A stretch of DNA of 64,000 bases, from the NCBI GenBank assembly GCA_002478745.1, contig DLQI01000155.1, positions 42,906-106,905 of the forward strand, written 5' to 3'. The notes beneath the pieces were generated by a model. It did no database searches, was not told the origin of the DNA, and saw only the letters and a program-made list of their open reading frames with translations. The position numbers were made by a program, and so were the translations under genes. Source of the DNA: Rhodobacteraceae bacterium UBA7436 (GTDB lineage Bacteria > Pseudomonadota > Alphaproteobacteria > Rhodobacterales > Rhodobacteraceae). Positions 18,565-27,900 of this stretch are shown here, in pieces. How positions within the stretch are numbered: position 1 is the stretch's first letter; each line of letters begins with the position of its first letter.

Positions 18565-19635
18565 ATGACCGGTGTCGTTCCAAATCAGCAGATCAGCGAA
18601 ATGATCCAAAGTGGGCAAATCAACGCCGCTCCATCGGTTATTGATGCGCAAATTCAACCGGCCAGCCTTGATCTTCGTTTGGGTAACGTTGCCTATCGCG
18701 TGCGTGCGTCGTTCCTTACGGGCCACGGTGCTAAGGTTACGGATCGCTTGAAAGAGTTTGAAATGCACCGCGTCGACCTGACAGATGGTGCAGTGTTAGA
18801 AAAAGGCTGCGTTTATGTAGTGCCGTTGATGGAGAGCCTTGCGTTGCCTGAAGGTATGAACGCTGTGGCCAATGCCAAAAGCTCTACCGGTCGCCTTGAT
18901 CTGCTGACCCGTACGATCACCGATGGTGGGACTGAATTTGACCGGATCCCATCAGGCTATGCCGGACCATTATACGCTGAAATCTGCCCACGTTCATTTT
19001 CTGTGTTGGTCCGCCCAGGCATGCGCCTGAACCAGATTCGCTTCCGTACAGGACACGCAGTTCTGGAAGACACTGCATTGGCTAACCTTCACGCTGAAAT
19101 CCCATTGGTGAACGGCGATCCCGTGATCGATGACGGCTTGGGCTTTTCCGTTGATTTGAACCTACCGGGCTCAACGCTGGTGGGATACCGCGCAAAGCCT
19201 CATACAGGTGTCATCGATTTGGACCTGATCGGTCATTACGATCCAACCGCTTATTGGGAAGAAGTGCACAGTACGGATGGTCATATCATCCTTGATCCGG
19301 GCGCATTCTATATCTTGGTAAGCCGCGAAGCCGTTTGCATTCCGCCGGACTATGCTGCGGAAATGGCACCCTATCTTGCAATGGTTGGCGAATTTCGCGT
19401 GCACTATGCAGGGTTCTTTGATCCTGGATTTGGACATGATTCCGCTGGTGGTGCAGGATCACGCGGTGTGTTGGAAGTACGCTGCCACGAGGCGCCGTTC
19501 GTCTTAGAACATGGCCAAGTGGTTGGGCGTTTGGTGTATGAGAAGATGGCAGAAGCCCCTACTCAGCTATACGGCGTCAGCATAGCCTCAAACTACCAAG
19601 GCCAAGGCCTTAAGTTGTCTAAGCACTTTAAATAA
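18565..19635 (+). CDS. 2'-deoxycytidine 5'-triphosphate deaminase (double-length DCD family)
   Basis: A 356-residue nucleotide deaminase that would produce dUTP from dCTP in thymidylate supply. The N-terminal half has IDAQIQPASLDLRLGN, and a DCD/dUTPase-like core is seen in NAKSSTGRLDLLTRT and in the second-half motif GLKLSKHFK. The length is about twice that of E. coli Dcd; a fused two-domain form is usual in alphaproteobacteria. ATG 18565 with AAGAG upstream is the start; a GTG three codons earlier is the alternative. Confidence 0.88.
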   Translation: MTGVVPNQQISEMIQSGQINAAPSVIDAQIQPASLDLRLGNVAYRVRASFLTGHGAKVTDRLKEFEMHRVDLTDGAVLEKGCVYVVPLMESLALPEGMNAVANAKSSTGRLDLLTRTITDGGTEFDRIPSGYAGPLYAEICPRSFSVLVRPGMRLNQIRFRTGHAVLEDTALANLHAEIPLVNGDPVIDDGLGFSVDLNLPGSTLVGYRAKPHTGVIDLDLIGHYDPTAYWEEVHSTDGHIILDPGAFYILVSREAVCIPPDYAAEMAPYLAMVGEFRVHYAGFFDPGFGHDSAGGAGSRGVLEVRCHEAPFVLEHGQVVGRLVYEKMAEAPTQLYGVSIASNYQGQGLKLSKHFK

Positions 19636-19652
19636 CGCTTGAATTTTACCCG

Positions 19653-19835
19653 TTAGCGGCGGTTATCGCGCCCTGTTGGGTTACCGTAGTCGTCGATTTC
19701 GCCCTGTGGTGGTTGTTTGCCACGGCGTTTAGACATCATGTTAGATCCGGCGTTCATACCGCTATCGATGCCTTTGCGGATCACACGGTTCATAATCTGA
19801 CGGATGATCATATTGATAATGTGGTTCATATTCAT
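19653..19835 (-). CDS. Small basic hypothetical protein
   Basis: A 60-residue protein, MNMNHIINMIIRQIMNRVIRK then a Gly/Ser/Asn stretch and a polar tail ending GRDNRR. The N-terminal 25 residues can form an amphipathic helix rich in Met and Ile; no true membrane span is visible. GGGGAA sits eight bases before the chosen ATG. I recall similar short proteins in Rhodobacterales but know no function. It lies between scpB and the convergent dCTP deaminase gene. Confidence 0.6.
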   Translation of the reverse strand: MNMNHIINMIIRQIMNRVIRKGIDSGMNAGSNMMSKRRGKQPPQGEIDDYGNPTGRDNRR

Positions 19836-19894
19836 GGGTCGTTCCCCTAACTGCTTCATGCACTCTCTACACCGAAACTATGGCGAGAATCAGA

Positions 19895-20551
19895 TCAATC
19901 TTCAAAAAGTTCTGACTGGCCTTCATTCGTGTCATCTTCGTCGTCCATATCACCTGGCCCAGGTACAGTCCCGGGTGGAGGTCGATTTTCCAACAGCCCT
20001 GCGGAACGGAGTTCTTTAAGCCCCGGAAGATCGCGTGCAGTCTCAAGCCCGAAGTGACCTAAGAAATTTTGCGTCACAACGAATGTAACCGGGCGCCCAG
20101 GCGTCATCTTACGCCTGCCAAAACGGATCCATTCCATTTCTAGCAACTGATCAACCGTTCCGCGGCTCACAGATACACCGCGGATCTCTTCGATTTCCGC
20201 GCGCGTGACAGGTTGGTGATAGGCGATAATCGCCAGTGTCTCGATCGCAGCCCGACTAAGTTTGCGGGTCTCAACCGTTTCCTTTTGCATGAGATAACCA
20301 AGGTCAGGTGAGGTGCGCATGGTCCATGCATCCCCCACTTTGCTCAGGTTCACACCGCGCCCTTCGTAGCGCTTACGCAGGTGAACTATCGCCTCTGCCG
20401 CGTCGCAACCATGGGGCATACGTGCTTCAAGTTCTCGCACGGTCACAGGTTCTGCACTGGCAAAAAGGATCGCTTCAATCATGCGTTCCTGTTCTCCCAT
20501 GGGCGGAGCCTCAAAAAGGCTTTCCTCTTTTAAATCATAATCTTCAGTCAC
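19895..20551 (-). CDS. scpB: Segregation and condensation protein B
   Basis: A 218-residue kleisin-associated winged-helix protein of the SMC-ScpAB condensin. Family segments include MIEAILFASAEPVTVREL, ETLAIIAYHQPVTRAEIEEIRGVS and GRPVTFVVTQNFLGHFGL. The acidic tail (MDDEDDTNEG) is poorly conserved. The start is GTG, overlapping the scpA stop by one base, with AAAAGGA upstream inside scpA, so the pair is translationally coupled. Confidence 0.95.
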   Translation of the reverse strand: MTEDYDLKEESLFEAPPMGEQERMIEAILFASAEPVTVRELEARMPHGCDAAEAIVHLRKRYEGRGVNLSKVGDAWTMRTSPDLGYLMQKETVETRKLSRAAIETLAIIAYHQPVTRAEIEEIRGVSVSRGTVDQLLEMEWIRFGRRKMTPGRPVTFVVTQNFLGHFGLETARDLPGLKELRSAGLLENRPPPGTVPGPGDMDDEDDTNEGQSELFED

Positions 20552-21336
20552 TATCTTGAAGTCCTTTTACGCAACTCAATCGGTGCAAAGCTTTCGGATT
20601 GGCGGATTTCCAAATGGCCCTCTTTCACAAGTTCCAACGAGGCTGCAAATGTCGCCGCGGTGGCGGAACGCCGTTTGACTGGATCATTTGCCCATCCGTC
20701 AGGAAGGTAGCTAACAATATCAGTCCACTCCCCAGTGTAGCCAATCAAATCGCGCATCCGTTCCAATGCCTGTTCCATTGTGAAGACACTGTCACGATCC
20801 ATCACAAACGGGCGGAAATCATCACGGGTTCTCAGGCGTGCATAGCCTTGCATCAAATCCAATAAGGTGGCGGTATAGGTGACCTGCTTAACCCGTTCGA
20901 CCACTTCGATCTGACCACGTGCAAAGAAATCACGGCCCAATTGATCACGGCCCATCAGTCGTGCTGCGCTGTCGCGCATCGCTTGAAGCCGTTCCAATTG
21001 AAAAGCCAAGTGTGCGGCCAGTTCTTCGCCAGATGGTCCTTCCTCGGACGGATCAGGTGGCAATAACAATCGTGATTTAAGGAATGCCAACCACGCCGCC
21101 ATCACCAAATAATCAGCAGCCAATTCAAGGCGCAGCGCCTTAGCCTTTTCAACAAAAGCGAGGTATTGATGGGCTAGTTCGAGCACCGAAATCTTGCGCA
21201 GATCAACCTTTTGGGTGCGGCTGAGGGTCAACAAAAGGTCCAACGGCCCCTCGAACCCATCGACATCAATGATCAACGCTTCGGCGGCCACCCTTTCGGC
21301 AACAGCGATACGTTCTTTTTCAAAAATGTCTTCCAT
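20551..21336 (-). CDS. scpA: Segregation and condensation protein A (kleisin)
   Basis: A 261-residue kleisin that bridges SMC heads in the chromosome condensin. The hallmark FEGPLDLLLTLSRTQKVDLRKI is present, followed by YLVMAAWLAFLKSRLLLP and a C-terminal winged helix (SATAATFAASLELVKEGHLEI). It starts four bases after the nagZ stop. It ends in TAG. Confidence 0.96.
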   Translation of the reverse strand: MEDIFEKERIAVAERVAAEALIIDVDGFEGPLDLLLTLSRTQKVDLRKISVLELAHQYLAFVEKAKALRLELAADYLVMAAWLAFLKSRLLLPPDPSEEGPSGEELAAHLAFQLERLQAMRDSAARLMGRDQLGRDFFARGQIEVVERVKQVTYTATLLDLMQGYARLRTRDDFRPFVMDRDSVFTMEQALERMRDLIGYTGEWTDIVSYLPDGWANDPVKRRSATAATFAASLELVKEGHLEIRQSESFAPIELRKRTSR

Positions 21337-21340
21337 GACT

Positions 21341-22351
21341 TTATTGCGCCAACGCGCCCCCGCCTAACAGCGCTTCAAGTTCGGCGTCTAAGGCAGCAAT
21401 GTCAATCATATCTGGTGTTTTGCGCATCTCAACGGCACGGATCGCGCGTTTTTGGGCAATATCTGTCATTTCGCCAGCGGCTTGTGCCACCTGTGTGCGT
21501 TCACTTAGGGTTCCGTTGCAGTGCAAAATCACGTCACAACCCGCTTCGATGGATGCACGGCTAAGCGTTCCCACATCGCCGCTGAGGGCCTTCATTGAAA
21601 TGTCATCGGTCATGATCAAGCCGTCAAATCCGATATCCATACGGATGATGTCCATGACTGTTTTGGACAATGTCGCAGGCGTTTCGTCGATCTCAGTGTA
21701 AACTAGGTGCGCCGTCATCCCCATTGGGAGATCATTCAACGCCTTAAAGGGCGAAAAATCTTGGATATCCAAGCTATCGCGCGGCGCGTCTACTTTGGGC
21801 AGGTCAAAATGGCTGTCGGCAGTCGCACAACCATGTCCCGGGATATGCTTAACGACAGGCAAAACACCACCATCTAACAGACCATCAGCCGCTGCACGTC
21901 CCATTGCAGCGACCGTTAAGGCATCAGTGCCATAGCAACGGTTGCGTAAAAACGAATGGGTTTCGGTGTTGGCAACATCGACCATTGGTGCACAGTTGCT
22001 GTCGATACCAATGTCGCGCAACTCATGCGCAATGATACGGTGGCGCAGGTACATAGCGCGTTGAGCGTTGGTGCCAGCCGCGGTGATAAAGTCCAAAGGG
22101 GGCAACCATTCGCGCCATGTTGGACTGCGCAGTCGTTGGACACGCCCACCTTCTTGGTCGATTGTGATCGGGCATTCCCAACCTACAGCCTCGCGATAGT
22201 CATCGCAAAGCGCGCGAACCTGATCAGGTGTGTCGATATTGCGGGCAAATAGGATAAACCCAAATGGGTTCACATCCCGAAACAACGCCACTTCATCAGC
22301 TGTCAACCGAAGGCCATTCCCATCGAGGATAGTCGCGCCAAAACGCTTCAT
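21341..22351 (-). CDS. nagZ: Beta-N-acetylhexosaminidase
   Basis: A glycoside hydrolase family 3 enzyme of 336 residues that cleaves GlcNAc from anhydro-muropeptides in peptidoglycan recycling. It has ITIDQEGGRVQRLRSP, the catalytic KHIPGHGCATADSH loop and the nucleophile region LIMTDDISMKAL. The ATG overlaps the SPOR gene stop as ATGA; a TTG start upstream would add seven residues and is less likely. Functionally it joins with anmK in this window. Confidence 0.95.
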   Translation of the reverse strand: MKRFGATILDGNGLRLTADEVALFRDVNPFGFILFARNIDTPDQVRALCDDYREAVGWECPITIDQEGGRVQRLRSPTWREWLPPLDFITAAGTNAQRAMYLRHRIIAHELRDIGIDSNCAPMVDVANTETHSFLRNRCYGTDALTVAAMGRAAADGLLDGGVLPVVKHIPGHGCATADSHFDLPKVDAPRDSLDIQDFSPFKALNDLPMGMTAHLVYTEIDETPATLSKTVMDIIRMDIGFDGLIMTDDISMKALSGDVGTLSRASIEAGCDVILHCNGTLSERTQVAQAAGEMTDIAQKRAIRAVEMRKTPDMIDIAALDAELEALLGGGALAQ

Positions 22352-23343
22352 CGCGTGACGACAGGAATGCAATCTGCGTTCTCAGCCAAAAGTGCGGAAC
22401 AAAAACGACGTGCATCACTTAGGTCAGAGAAGCCCATTGCACGAAGGCGATAGAATGTACGGCCCCCGCTGTTGGCTTTTTGAACGATGCGGGATTTGCC
22501 TTGAAGGAAATCACCAAAGCGGCCCTCAATCTTGTCCCACTGACTGCGCGCCACTTCGGCGCTGTCGAAGGCACCAAGTTGAACCAAACGTGTTCCGGCC
22601 GGAACTGACGTTGGATCAACGTCTGTCACAGTGGCTTTGGCAGGTGCCGATACTGGAATAACAACTGCAGGCGCAGAAGCTGGACGAAGCAATGGGCGCA
22701 ATGACCGACGCAGTCCAGCGGCTTGGATCGCAGTTTCATCAGCCACGTTTGTCGCCGCAACAGTTGTCACCGCACTCACAACTTTTGCACCTGATACATT
22801 GTTGATCGGATCAGCGCCTTGGGTCAGTTGGCGGATCAAATCTTCGACGCTGCCAGCTTCGGGTGTGTCGGTCGCTGTTTGTGGGGAAACAAATCCATCA
22901 AGATCAGCGATTGGTGCCGATAAATCTAGCGGCGCAGGCTGTTGCACAGGTGCAACCACTTGTGCAGAAACGGGGGTGTCTTCGACAGCCAGCGCGACCG
23001 GTTTCGGTGCCAAAACCAACGTGTCCGTTGGGGCCGCAGCGGTACCAGCAGCGGCAACTTCGTTTACAGCCAGCCCTTGGTTCAACGCGAGTTCACCACC
23101 TGGATTGTCTGGAAGGACACGCATTTCACCACTGATCGCTTGAACGACAGGCAAGCCAGTTACGTCGCGGACCATCAACTTGTACCCCCAAACACCAACG
23201 CCAACTATGAGCGCCACAGAAAGACCTGCAGCAACCATATTAGTGAGGTTGTTCAATGAGTTAGCTGAAACCTTTGGTGATGAAGCGCCCGCAGAAGAAT
23301 AACCGTGAGCATCCATATTATGGGAGTAAGGAACATTTGCCAT
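22348..23343 (-). CDS. SPOR-domain protein, single-pass membrane protein
   Basis: A 331-residue protein with a cytoplasmic N-terminus, one transmembrane helix near residues 34-50 (MVAAGLSVALIVGVGVWGYK), a long Ala/Pro/Val-rich periplasmic linker and a C-terminal SPOR domain (TRLVQLGAFDSAEVARSQW, then FYRLRAMGFSDLSDARRFC). SPOR domains bind denuded glycan at the septum, so a cell-division or wall-remodelling role is likely. It lies between argS and nagZ in the same operon. Confidence 0.9.
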   Translation of the reverse strand: MANVPYSHNMDAHGYSSAGASSPKVSANSLNNLTNMVAAGLSVALIVGVGVWGYKLMVRDVTGLPVVQAISGEMRVLPDNPGGELALNQGLAVNEVAAAGTAAAPTDTLVLAPKPVALAVEDTPVSAQVVAPVQQPAPLDLSAPIADLDGFVSPQTATDTPEAGSVEDLIRQLTQGADPINNVSGAKVVSAVTTVAATNVADETAIQAAGLRRSLRPLLRPASAPAVVIPVSAPAKATVTDVDPTSVPAGTRLVQLGAFDSAEVARSQWDKIEGRFGDFLQGKSRIVQKANSGGRTFYRLRAMGFSDLSDARRFCSALLAENADCIPVVTR

Positions 23344-23420
23344 TTTTGCCTCGTTGCCCGTTTAGGTACATTGCCCAACGGATCTACTGAATTATGCCTG
23401 TTCAGCCGAGGCGGTTATTT

Positions 23421-25163
23421 TTAACGCATCTCTTCGGCTGGCTCTACACCTAGAATACCAAGGCCTGCAGCTATTACAACAGCCGCTGAACGTGCTAGGG
23501 CGATTTTTGCTTGGGATGTCTTTGGATCATCCTGCAAGAAGCGCAATTCAGGCAATTCATTGCCACGGTTCCACAACCCGTGGAACTCGCCCGCCAGCTC
23601 ATAAAGGTAGAATGCAATGCGGTGCGGTTCGTTGCTGCGCGCAGCTGTTTCTAGCAAACGTGGCCATTCAGCCAGCTTAGCCGCCAGCGTCAATTCAGAC
23701 TCGTGACTGATCAGTGTCAGATCAGCAGCGGCCAATGTTGCGTCGTCAACAGCAACGCCTGCTTCAACCGCTTTGCGCAAAACCGAATTCACACGCGCGT
23801 GGGCGTATTGAACGTAGAACACAGGATTGTCGCGGCTTTGCTCAAGTACCTTGGCAAAATCAAAATCAAGCGGCGCATCGTTTTTGCGTGTTAACATTAC
23901 AAAACGGGTTACGTCAGACCCAACCTGATCAACCACATCGCGCAGAGTAACAAACGTCCCTGCCCGCTTGGACATTTTGAACGGTTCACCATCTTTGAAC
24001 AGCTTCACCAGTTGCGTCAGCTTGATATCGAGCGGCACAGTGCCACCAGACAATGCGGACACAGCAGCCTTCATACGCTTTACATATCCGCCGTGATCAG
24101 CGCCAAAAACGTCAATCAACAGATCATAACCACGTTCTACCTTGTCAAAGTGGTATGCAATGTCGGGGGCAAAGTATGTCCATGCGCCATCAGACTTTTT
24201 CACAGGACGATCAACGTCATCACCGTGTTCGGTTGATTTGAACAAGGTTTGCTCGCGTGGTTCCCAGTCTTCAGGCTTTTTGCCTTTTGGTGGCTCAAGC
24301 ACACCTTCATAGATCAGACCCTTGTCTTCAAGCGACTTGATGGATTTTTCGATTAGACCGGAACCGTACAATGATTTCTCCGAAAAGAAGCGGTCCATTT
24401 TAATGCCAAGCTGCGCAAGGTCGGAACGGATCAGATCCATCATCGCCTCAGTTGCGAATTCACGGATGTCTTGCAACCAGACGTCTTCGCCTTTGGCGAC
24501 GTAGGCATCGCCAACCTTGGCTTTCAGCGCTTCACCGGTCGCGATCAAATAATCGCCCGGATATGTGCCGTCTTCAAACGCAACCTCTTGGCCGTGGGCC
24601 TCTAGGTAACGGAGGTAAACGGAACGGGCCAACACATCGACCTGCGCGCCACCGTCGTTGATGTAGTATTCACGTGTGACGTCGAAGCCCGCGAAATCTA
24701 GCATGGATGCGAGCGCATCACCAAAGACCGCACCGCGCGTGTGACCAACGTGCAAAGGACCCGTTGGGTTTGCGCTGACGTATTCAACGTTAACCTTTTT
24801 GTTCTCACCCATAGTGGAGCGACCAAAATCTGTACCTGCTTTAAGCACAGCGCTAATGACACCCTGCCAAAGAGAGGCGGAAAGACGAAGATTTAGGAAA
24901 CCAGGTCCTGCGACTTCAGCAGCGGTAATCCGATCATCAGTTGCCAAACGTGCCGCCAATGCATCTGCAATGTCACGTGGCTTAAGACCTGCAGGCTTGG
25001 CCAAAACCATCGCCGCATTGGTCGCCATATCGCCATGCGATGCATCGCGCGGCGGCTCTACCGTTACATTGTCAAAGCTTAGGCCGGCAGGCAGCTGCCC
25101 AGCGTCAACCATGGCGTTGAGGTCGGCAATCACTTGGGTGCGGATATCGGCAAACAGGTTCAT
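23421..25163 (-). CDS. argS: Arginyl-tRNA synthetase
   Basis: A class I synthetase of 580 residues. It carries an N-terminal Add-1 domain, the HIGH-type motif in NPTGPLHVGHTRGAV, the FKMSKRAGTFVTLRDVVD KMSKS region and a C-terminal anticodon-binding DALR domain (ARVNSVLRKAVE, PHRIAFYLYELAGEFHGLWN). ATG 25163 giving MNLFADIRTQV is the expected start, with TAGGA upstream; the frame is open 21 codons further. Confidence 0.97.
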   Translation of the reverse strand: MNLFADIRTQVIADLNAMVDAGQLPAGLSFDNVTVEPPRDASHGDMATNAAMVLAKPAGLKPRDIADALAARLATDDRITAAEVAGPGFLNLRLSASLWQGVISAVLKAGTDFGRSTMGENKKVNVEYVSANPTGPLHVGHTRGAVFGDALASMLDFAGFDVTREYYINDGGAQVDVLARSVYLRYLEAHGQEVAFEDGTYPGDYLIATGEALKAKVGDAYVAKGEDVWLQDIREFATEAMMDLIRSDLAQLGIKMDRFFSEKSLYGSGLIEKSIKSLEDKGLIYEGVLEPPKGKKPEDWEPREQTLFKSTEHGDDVDRPVKKSDGAWTYFAPDIAYHFDKVERGYDLLIDVFGADHGGYVKRMKAAVSALSGGTVPLDIKLTQLVKLFKDGEPFKMSKRAGTFVTLRDVVDQVGSDVTRFVMLTRKNDAPLDFDFAKVLEQSRDNPVFYVQYAHARVNSVLRKAVEAGVAVDDATLAAADLTLISHESELTLAAKLAEWPRLLETAARSNEPHRIAFYLYELAGEFHGLWNRGNELPELRFLQDDPKTSQAKIALARSAAVVIAAGLGILGVEPAEEMR

Positions 25164-25229
25164 CAATTTAGTCCTAATACGGGTCGGGTGCGGTTTAGCA
25201 CTTACGTGCCTAAGGTCAACGGGCATCGG

Positions 25230-26369
25230 CTAGTGCTTGCCCAAGATACGTTCATATTCGAGCAATGCATAGCGGTCTGTCATACCTGAGATGTAATCGC
25301 AGACACGGCGTGCGATGGCGGTCTTGTCAGCACCTTGAAGTTCCTCAAGCCAATTGGAGGGCAATTGAGATGGATCATTCAGGAACAAGGGAAACAATTC
25401 ACGGATCACTTTTGTTACTTCTGCCCTCTTCGCCATCACCGCTGGTGCGCGGTACATCTGGTTGAACAGGAAGGAACGGATTTCGCGAAGATCCGCAAAG
25501 ACTGCATCAGAGAAACGAATGACGGGGCGACCCAAATGACGAATATCATGGGCGGATGTCGCACCACTTTCGTTCAATATCAAACGCGATGTCGAAATCA
25601 CATCACTGACCATCACACCAAACACACGGCGCAAGGCCTCGTGACGGCGCCGATCAGTTTCAAGGTTTGGATAGGCCGCGTCTACTTCAGCATAGGCCGC
25701 ACCAATGATCGGTAGCTTTATAATGTCGGCATCCGTAAACAGCCCTGCCCGCAAACCGTCGTGCAGATCGTGGTTATTATAGGCAATATCGTCAGACAAC
25801 GCTGCTGCTTGCGCCTCAGCACTTGCATGGGTGTGCAATTCTAGATCATGGGTCGCGTCATATTCAGCCAGCGCATAGGGTAGTTCGCCAACGACAGGGC
25901 CGTTGTGCTTTGCGATACCTTCTAAGCAATCCCACGTTAGGTTTAGACCATCGAATTCAGCATAGTGACGCTCTAAATCGGTAACAATTTTAATGGCTTG
26001 GGCGTTGTGATCAAAGCCGCCGTAGGGGGCCATCATCTCATGCAACACGTCCTCGCCTGCGTGGCCAAAGGGCGGATGACCAAGGTCGTGTGCCAATGCA
26101 ACAGCTTCTGTCAGCTCGCCGTTCAGGCCAAGTGCACCTGCGATAGTGCGGGCCACTTGGGCTACCTCGATAGAGTGCGTCAGGCGCGTCCGGAAATAAT
26201 CGCCTTCGTGTTCGACGAAAACTTGGGTTTTGTGTTTCAGCCGGCGAAACGCGCTGGCGTGAATGATGCGGTCCCTATCACGTTGAAAACATGATCGAAA
26301 ACTAAACTCTTCTTCCGCTACACGCCGTCCTTTGCTGTGTATTGGATCAGAGGAAAATGGTGCTTGCAT
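25230..26369 (-). CDS. dgt: Deoxyguanosinetriphosphate triphosphohydrolase-like protein
   Basis: A 379-residue HD-domain enzyme of the dGTPase family, which removes triphosphate from dNTPs. The N-terminal RDRIIHASAFRRLKHKTQVF, the HD metal site TRLTHSIEVAQVART and ALAHDLGHPPFGHAGEDVL are present. It begins the dgt-argS-SPOR-nagZ-scpA-scpB run and is divergent from the ErpA gene. It ends in TAG. Confidence 0.94.
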   Translation of the reverse strand: MQAPFSSDPIHSKGRRVAEEEFSFRSCFQRDRDRIIHASAFRRLKHKTQVFVEHEGDYFRTRLTHSIEVAQVARTIAGALGLNGELTEAVALAHDLGHPPFGHAGEDVLHEMMAPYGGFDHNAQAIKIVTDLERHYAEFDGLNLTWDCLEGIAKHNGPVVGELPYALAEYDATHDLELHTHASAEAQAAALSDDIAYNNHDLHDGLRAGLFTDADIIKLPIIGAAYAEVDAAYPNLETDRRRHEALRRVFGVMVSDVISTSRLILNESGATSAHDIRHLGRPVIRFSDAVFADLREIRSFLFNQMYRAPAVMAKRAEVTKVIRELFPLFLNDPSQLPSNWLEELQGADKTAIARRVCDYISGMTDRYALLEYERILGKH

Positions 26370-26465
26370 TGAGCACTGGTCCTTGTCGCCTGTCCTATGG
26401 CCCTCTATATCGGTTTACAGACGATAATGAAACCGGCCATTGGTCGACCACTCGGAGCTTTCCCC

Positions 26466-26789
26466 GTGCAATTGCCGCCAACAGTTACAACACGTGCCTT
26501 TGAACGTCTTGCTGAGATCGGCGCCGCTGATCAGGGGCAAGCTCTACGCGTCGCAGTTGAGGGCGGTGGCTGTTCCGGTTTCCAGTACGAAATCGCGCTC
26601 GATGATCCCAAAGCCGACGATTTAATCCTTGAGGGATCAGGACAAAAAGTTGTTGTGGACTCCATATCTTTGCCTTTCCTCTCCAACGCAGTTATCGACT
26701 TCTCCGAAGAGCTGATTGGCGCCCGTTTTGTCATAGAGAACCCGAATGCCACAAGCGCATGCGGCTGCGGAACTTCTTTTTCAATGTAA
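26466..26789 (+). CDS. erpA: A-type iron-sulfur carrier (HesB/IscA/ErpA)
   Basis: A 107-residue A-type Fe-S carrier with the three cluster cysteines: one in EGGGCSGFQY and two in the terminal SACGCGTSF. It hands Fe-S clusters to apo-proteins such as LipA, whose gene is also in this window. I chose GTG 26466 because it gives MQLPPTVTTRAF, the usual start of this family, and has GGAG eight bases upstream. ATG 26397 or 26427 would add a tail without family support. Confidence 0.85.
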   Translation: MQLPPTVTTRAFERLAEIGAADQGQALRVAVEGGGCSGFQYEIALDDPKADDLILEGSGQKVVVDSISLPFLSNAVIDFSEELIGARFVIENPNATSACGCGTSFSM

Positions 26790-26824
26790 TGGGTTACACG
26801 GCGATATTAACCCATGAGAACCCT

Positions 26825-27859
26825 TCAAAAAAGCGCTGCAAAATCATCAGTTGAATTCTGGGCCTGAAGCAAAATTTCGTACCCTTCTTCGTCAATTGCT
26901 TGTTCGACGATTGGGTGCATCACCTCCCAATCGGGGCTGCGTTCGGCATCCATGTCGAGCAATAGGTTTGAGATATTGCGAAGTGGCCCCGCGGCAACGT
27001 CACCGCGCATAAACACCAACCGTTCCCCTAAAAGCGCCTGCCCCATCCCATCACGTTTTGCCGTCAAAGCCATCCACGCGCTGACCAAATATTCGTGATA
27101 CCCATCGGATGTGTTAGATGCAGGTTGCTCTATAACCTGAAAGTCAGAGAGCGTTTTTACAATCCAATCCTCCCAAATTGGGCTGGGTGTCTGACCTGCA
27201 AAACGCAAAGCAATACAAATTTCGGCTAAGAGATCGGCATTTTGATCCAAGTAGGCGATTATCCCTACAAAATTAAGGGACTGAACAGCGCCGCAATCTA
27301 GCTTGGGATCACGACGTCCGTATTCGGACAGATAAAATACGATATGCGTTAGCTCATATGCCACTTTTTTGTTGGGCAGTGCAAAAGTTGCCGAGCGGTT
27401 GATAAATTGGCGTAATCGATCATCTAACCCGTGGTCTATAGAAACCTTTGTGCCGCGCCGTGCCAAAAGCCGAGAGACCTCTCGGCGTTGAAGGTCTGAT
27501 AACTCTGCCTCGGCCAATCCTTGGGCTGCGACACAGTCACACATCTGCCCACCAACATCTCCCTTCAGTCCAAGATCTTCGAGAACCAAGAAAATGGACA
27601 AGTAGAACCGGTAATCCTGGGCAAAAAATGCCATTTTTGCAGGCAGTTGTTGGTAGAAGGATTGATGGGTTGCCAAGGCGTCTTCGGGTATTGGCGTTCC
27701 TGTACATTCCAATATGTTGAGCAATTCAGCGTTTTCTTTAAGCCAAAAAACATCCTCATGGTGCCTGCGATGGTCAGCAAAAACACTAACAAGGGCCTTG
27801 GCGTTTTGGATAAAGGGTTGTCTGCGCTGAGGCACGCTTAATGAAATAACGTTGGTCAT
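26825..27859 (-). CDS. Rhodobacterales protein of unknown function (DUF6902-like)
   Basis: A soluble, mostly helical protein of 344 residues without signal peptide, membrane helix or a catalytic motif that I recognise. Notable segments are DDVFWLKENAELLNILECTG-like text near 35-53 (here EDVFWLKENAELLNILECTG), YELTHIVFYLSEYGRRDP near the middle and a C-terminal acidic end. From memory it resembles a Rhodobacterales-only family (DUF6902). YELTHIVFYLS resembles a zinc-less helical enzyme core, but I cannot assign a reaction. Its start, with AGAGGA upstream, sits in the loop of an 11-bp inverted repeat. The FTSGA-repeat peptide gene lies 41 bases upstream in the same direction, so the two are likely co-transcribed. 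Confidence 0.75.
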   Translation of the reverse strand: MTNVISLSVPQRRQPFIQNAKALVSVFADHRRHHEDVFWLKENAELLNILECTGTPIPEDALATHQSFYQQLPAKMAFFAQDYRFYLSIFLVLEDLGLKGDVGGQMCDCVAAQGLAEAELSDLQRREVSRLLARRGTKVSIDHGLDDRLRQFINRSATFALPNKKVAYELTHIVFYLSEYGRRDPKLDCGAVQSLNFVGIIAYLDQNADLLAEICIALRFAGQTPSPIWEDWIVKTLSDFQVIEQPASNTSDGYHEYLVSAWMALTAKRDGMGQALLGERLVFMRGDVAAGPLRNISNLLLDMDAERSPDWEVMHPIVEQAIDEEGYEILLQAQNSTDDFAALF

Positions 27860-27890
27860 ACCTGTCCTCTTGGATTAAATTAAGCGTGCC
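27831..27890 (-). repeat. Perfect 11-bp inverted repeat flanking a start codon
   Basis: GGCACGCTTAA at 27831-27841 and TTAAGCGTGCC at 27880-27890 are exact inverted copies, 38 bases apart. The intervening bases hold the ribosome site and ATG of the gene at 26825-27859. In mRNA they would pair into a stem with the translation start in the loop. Confidence 0.75.
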
Positions 27891-27900
27891 TTGATTAGGC

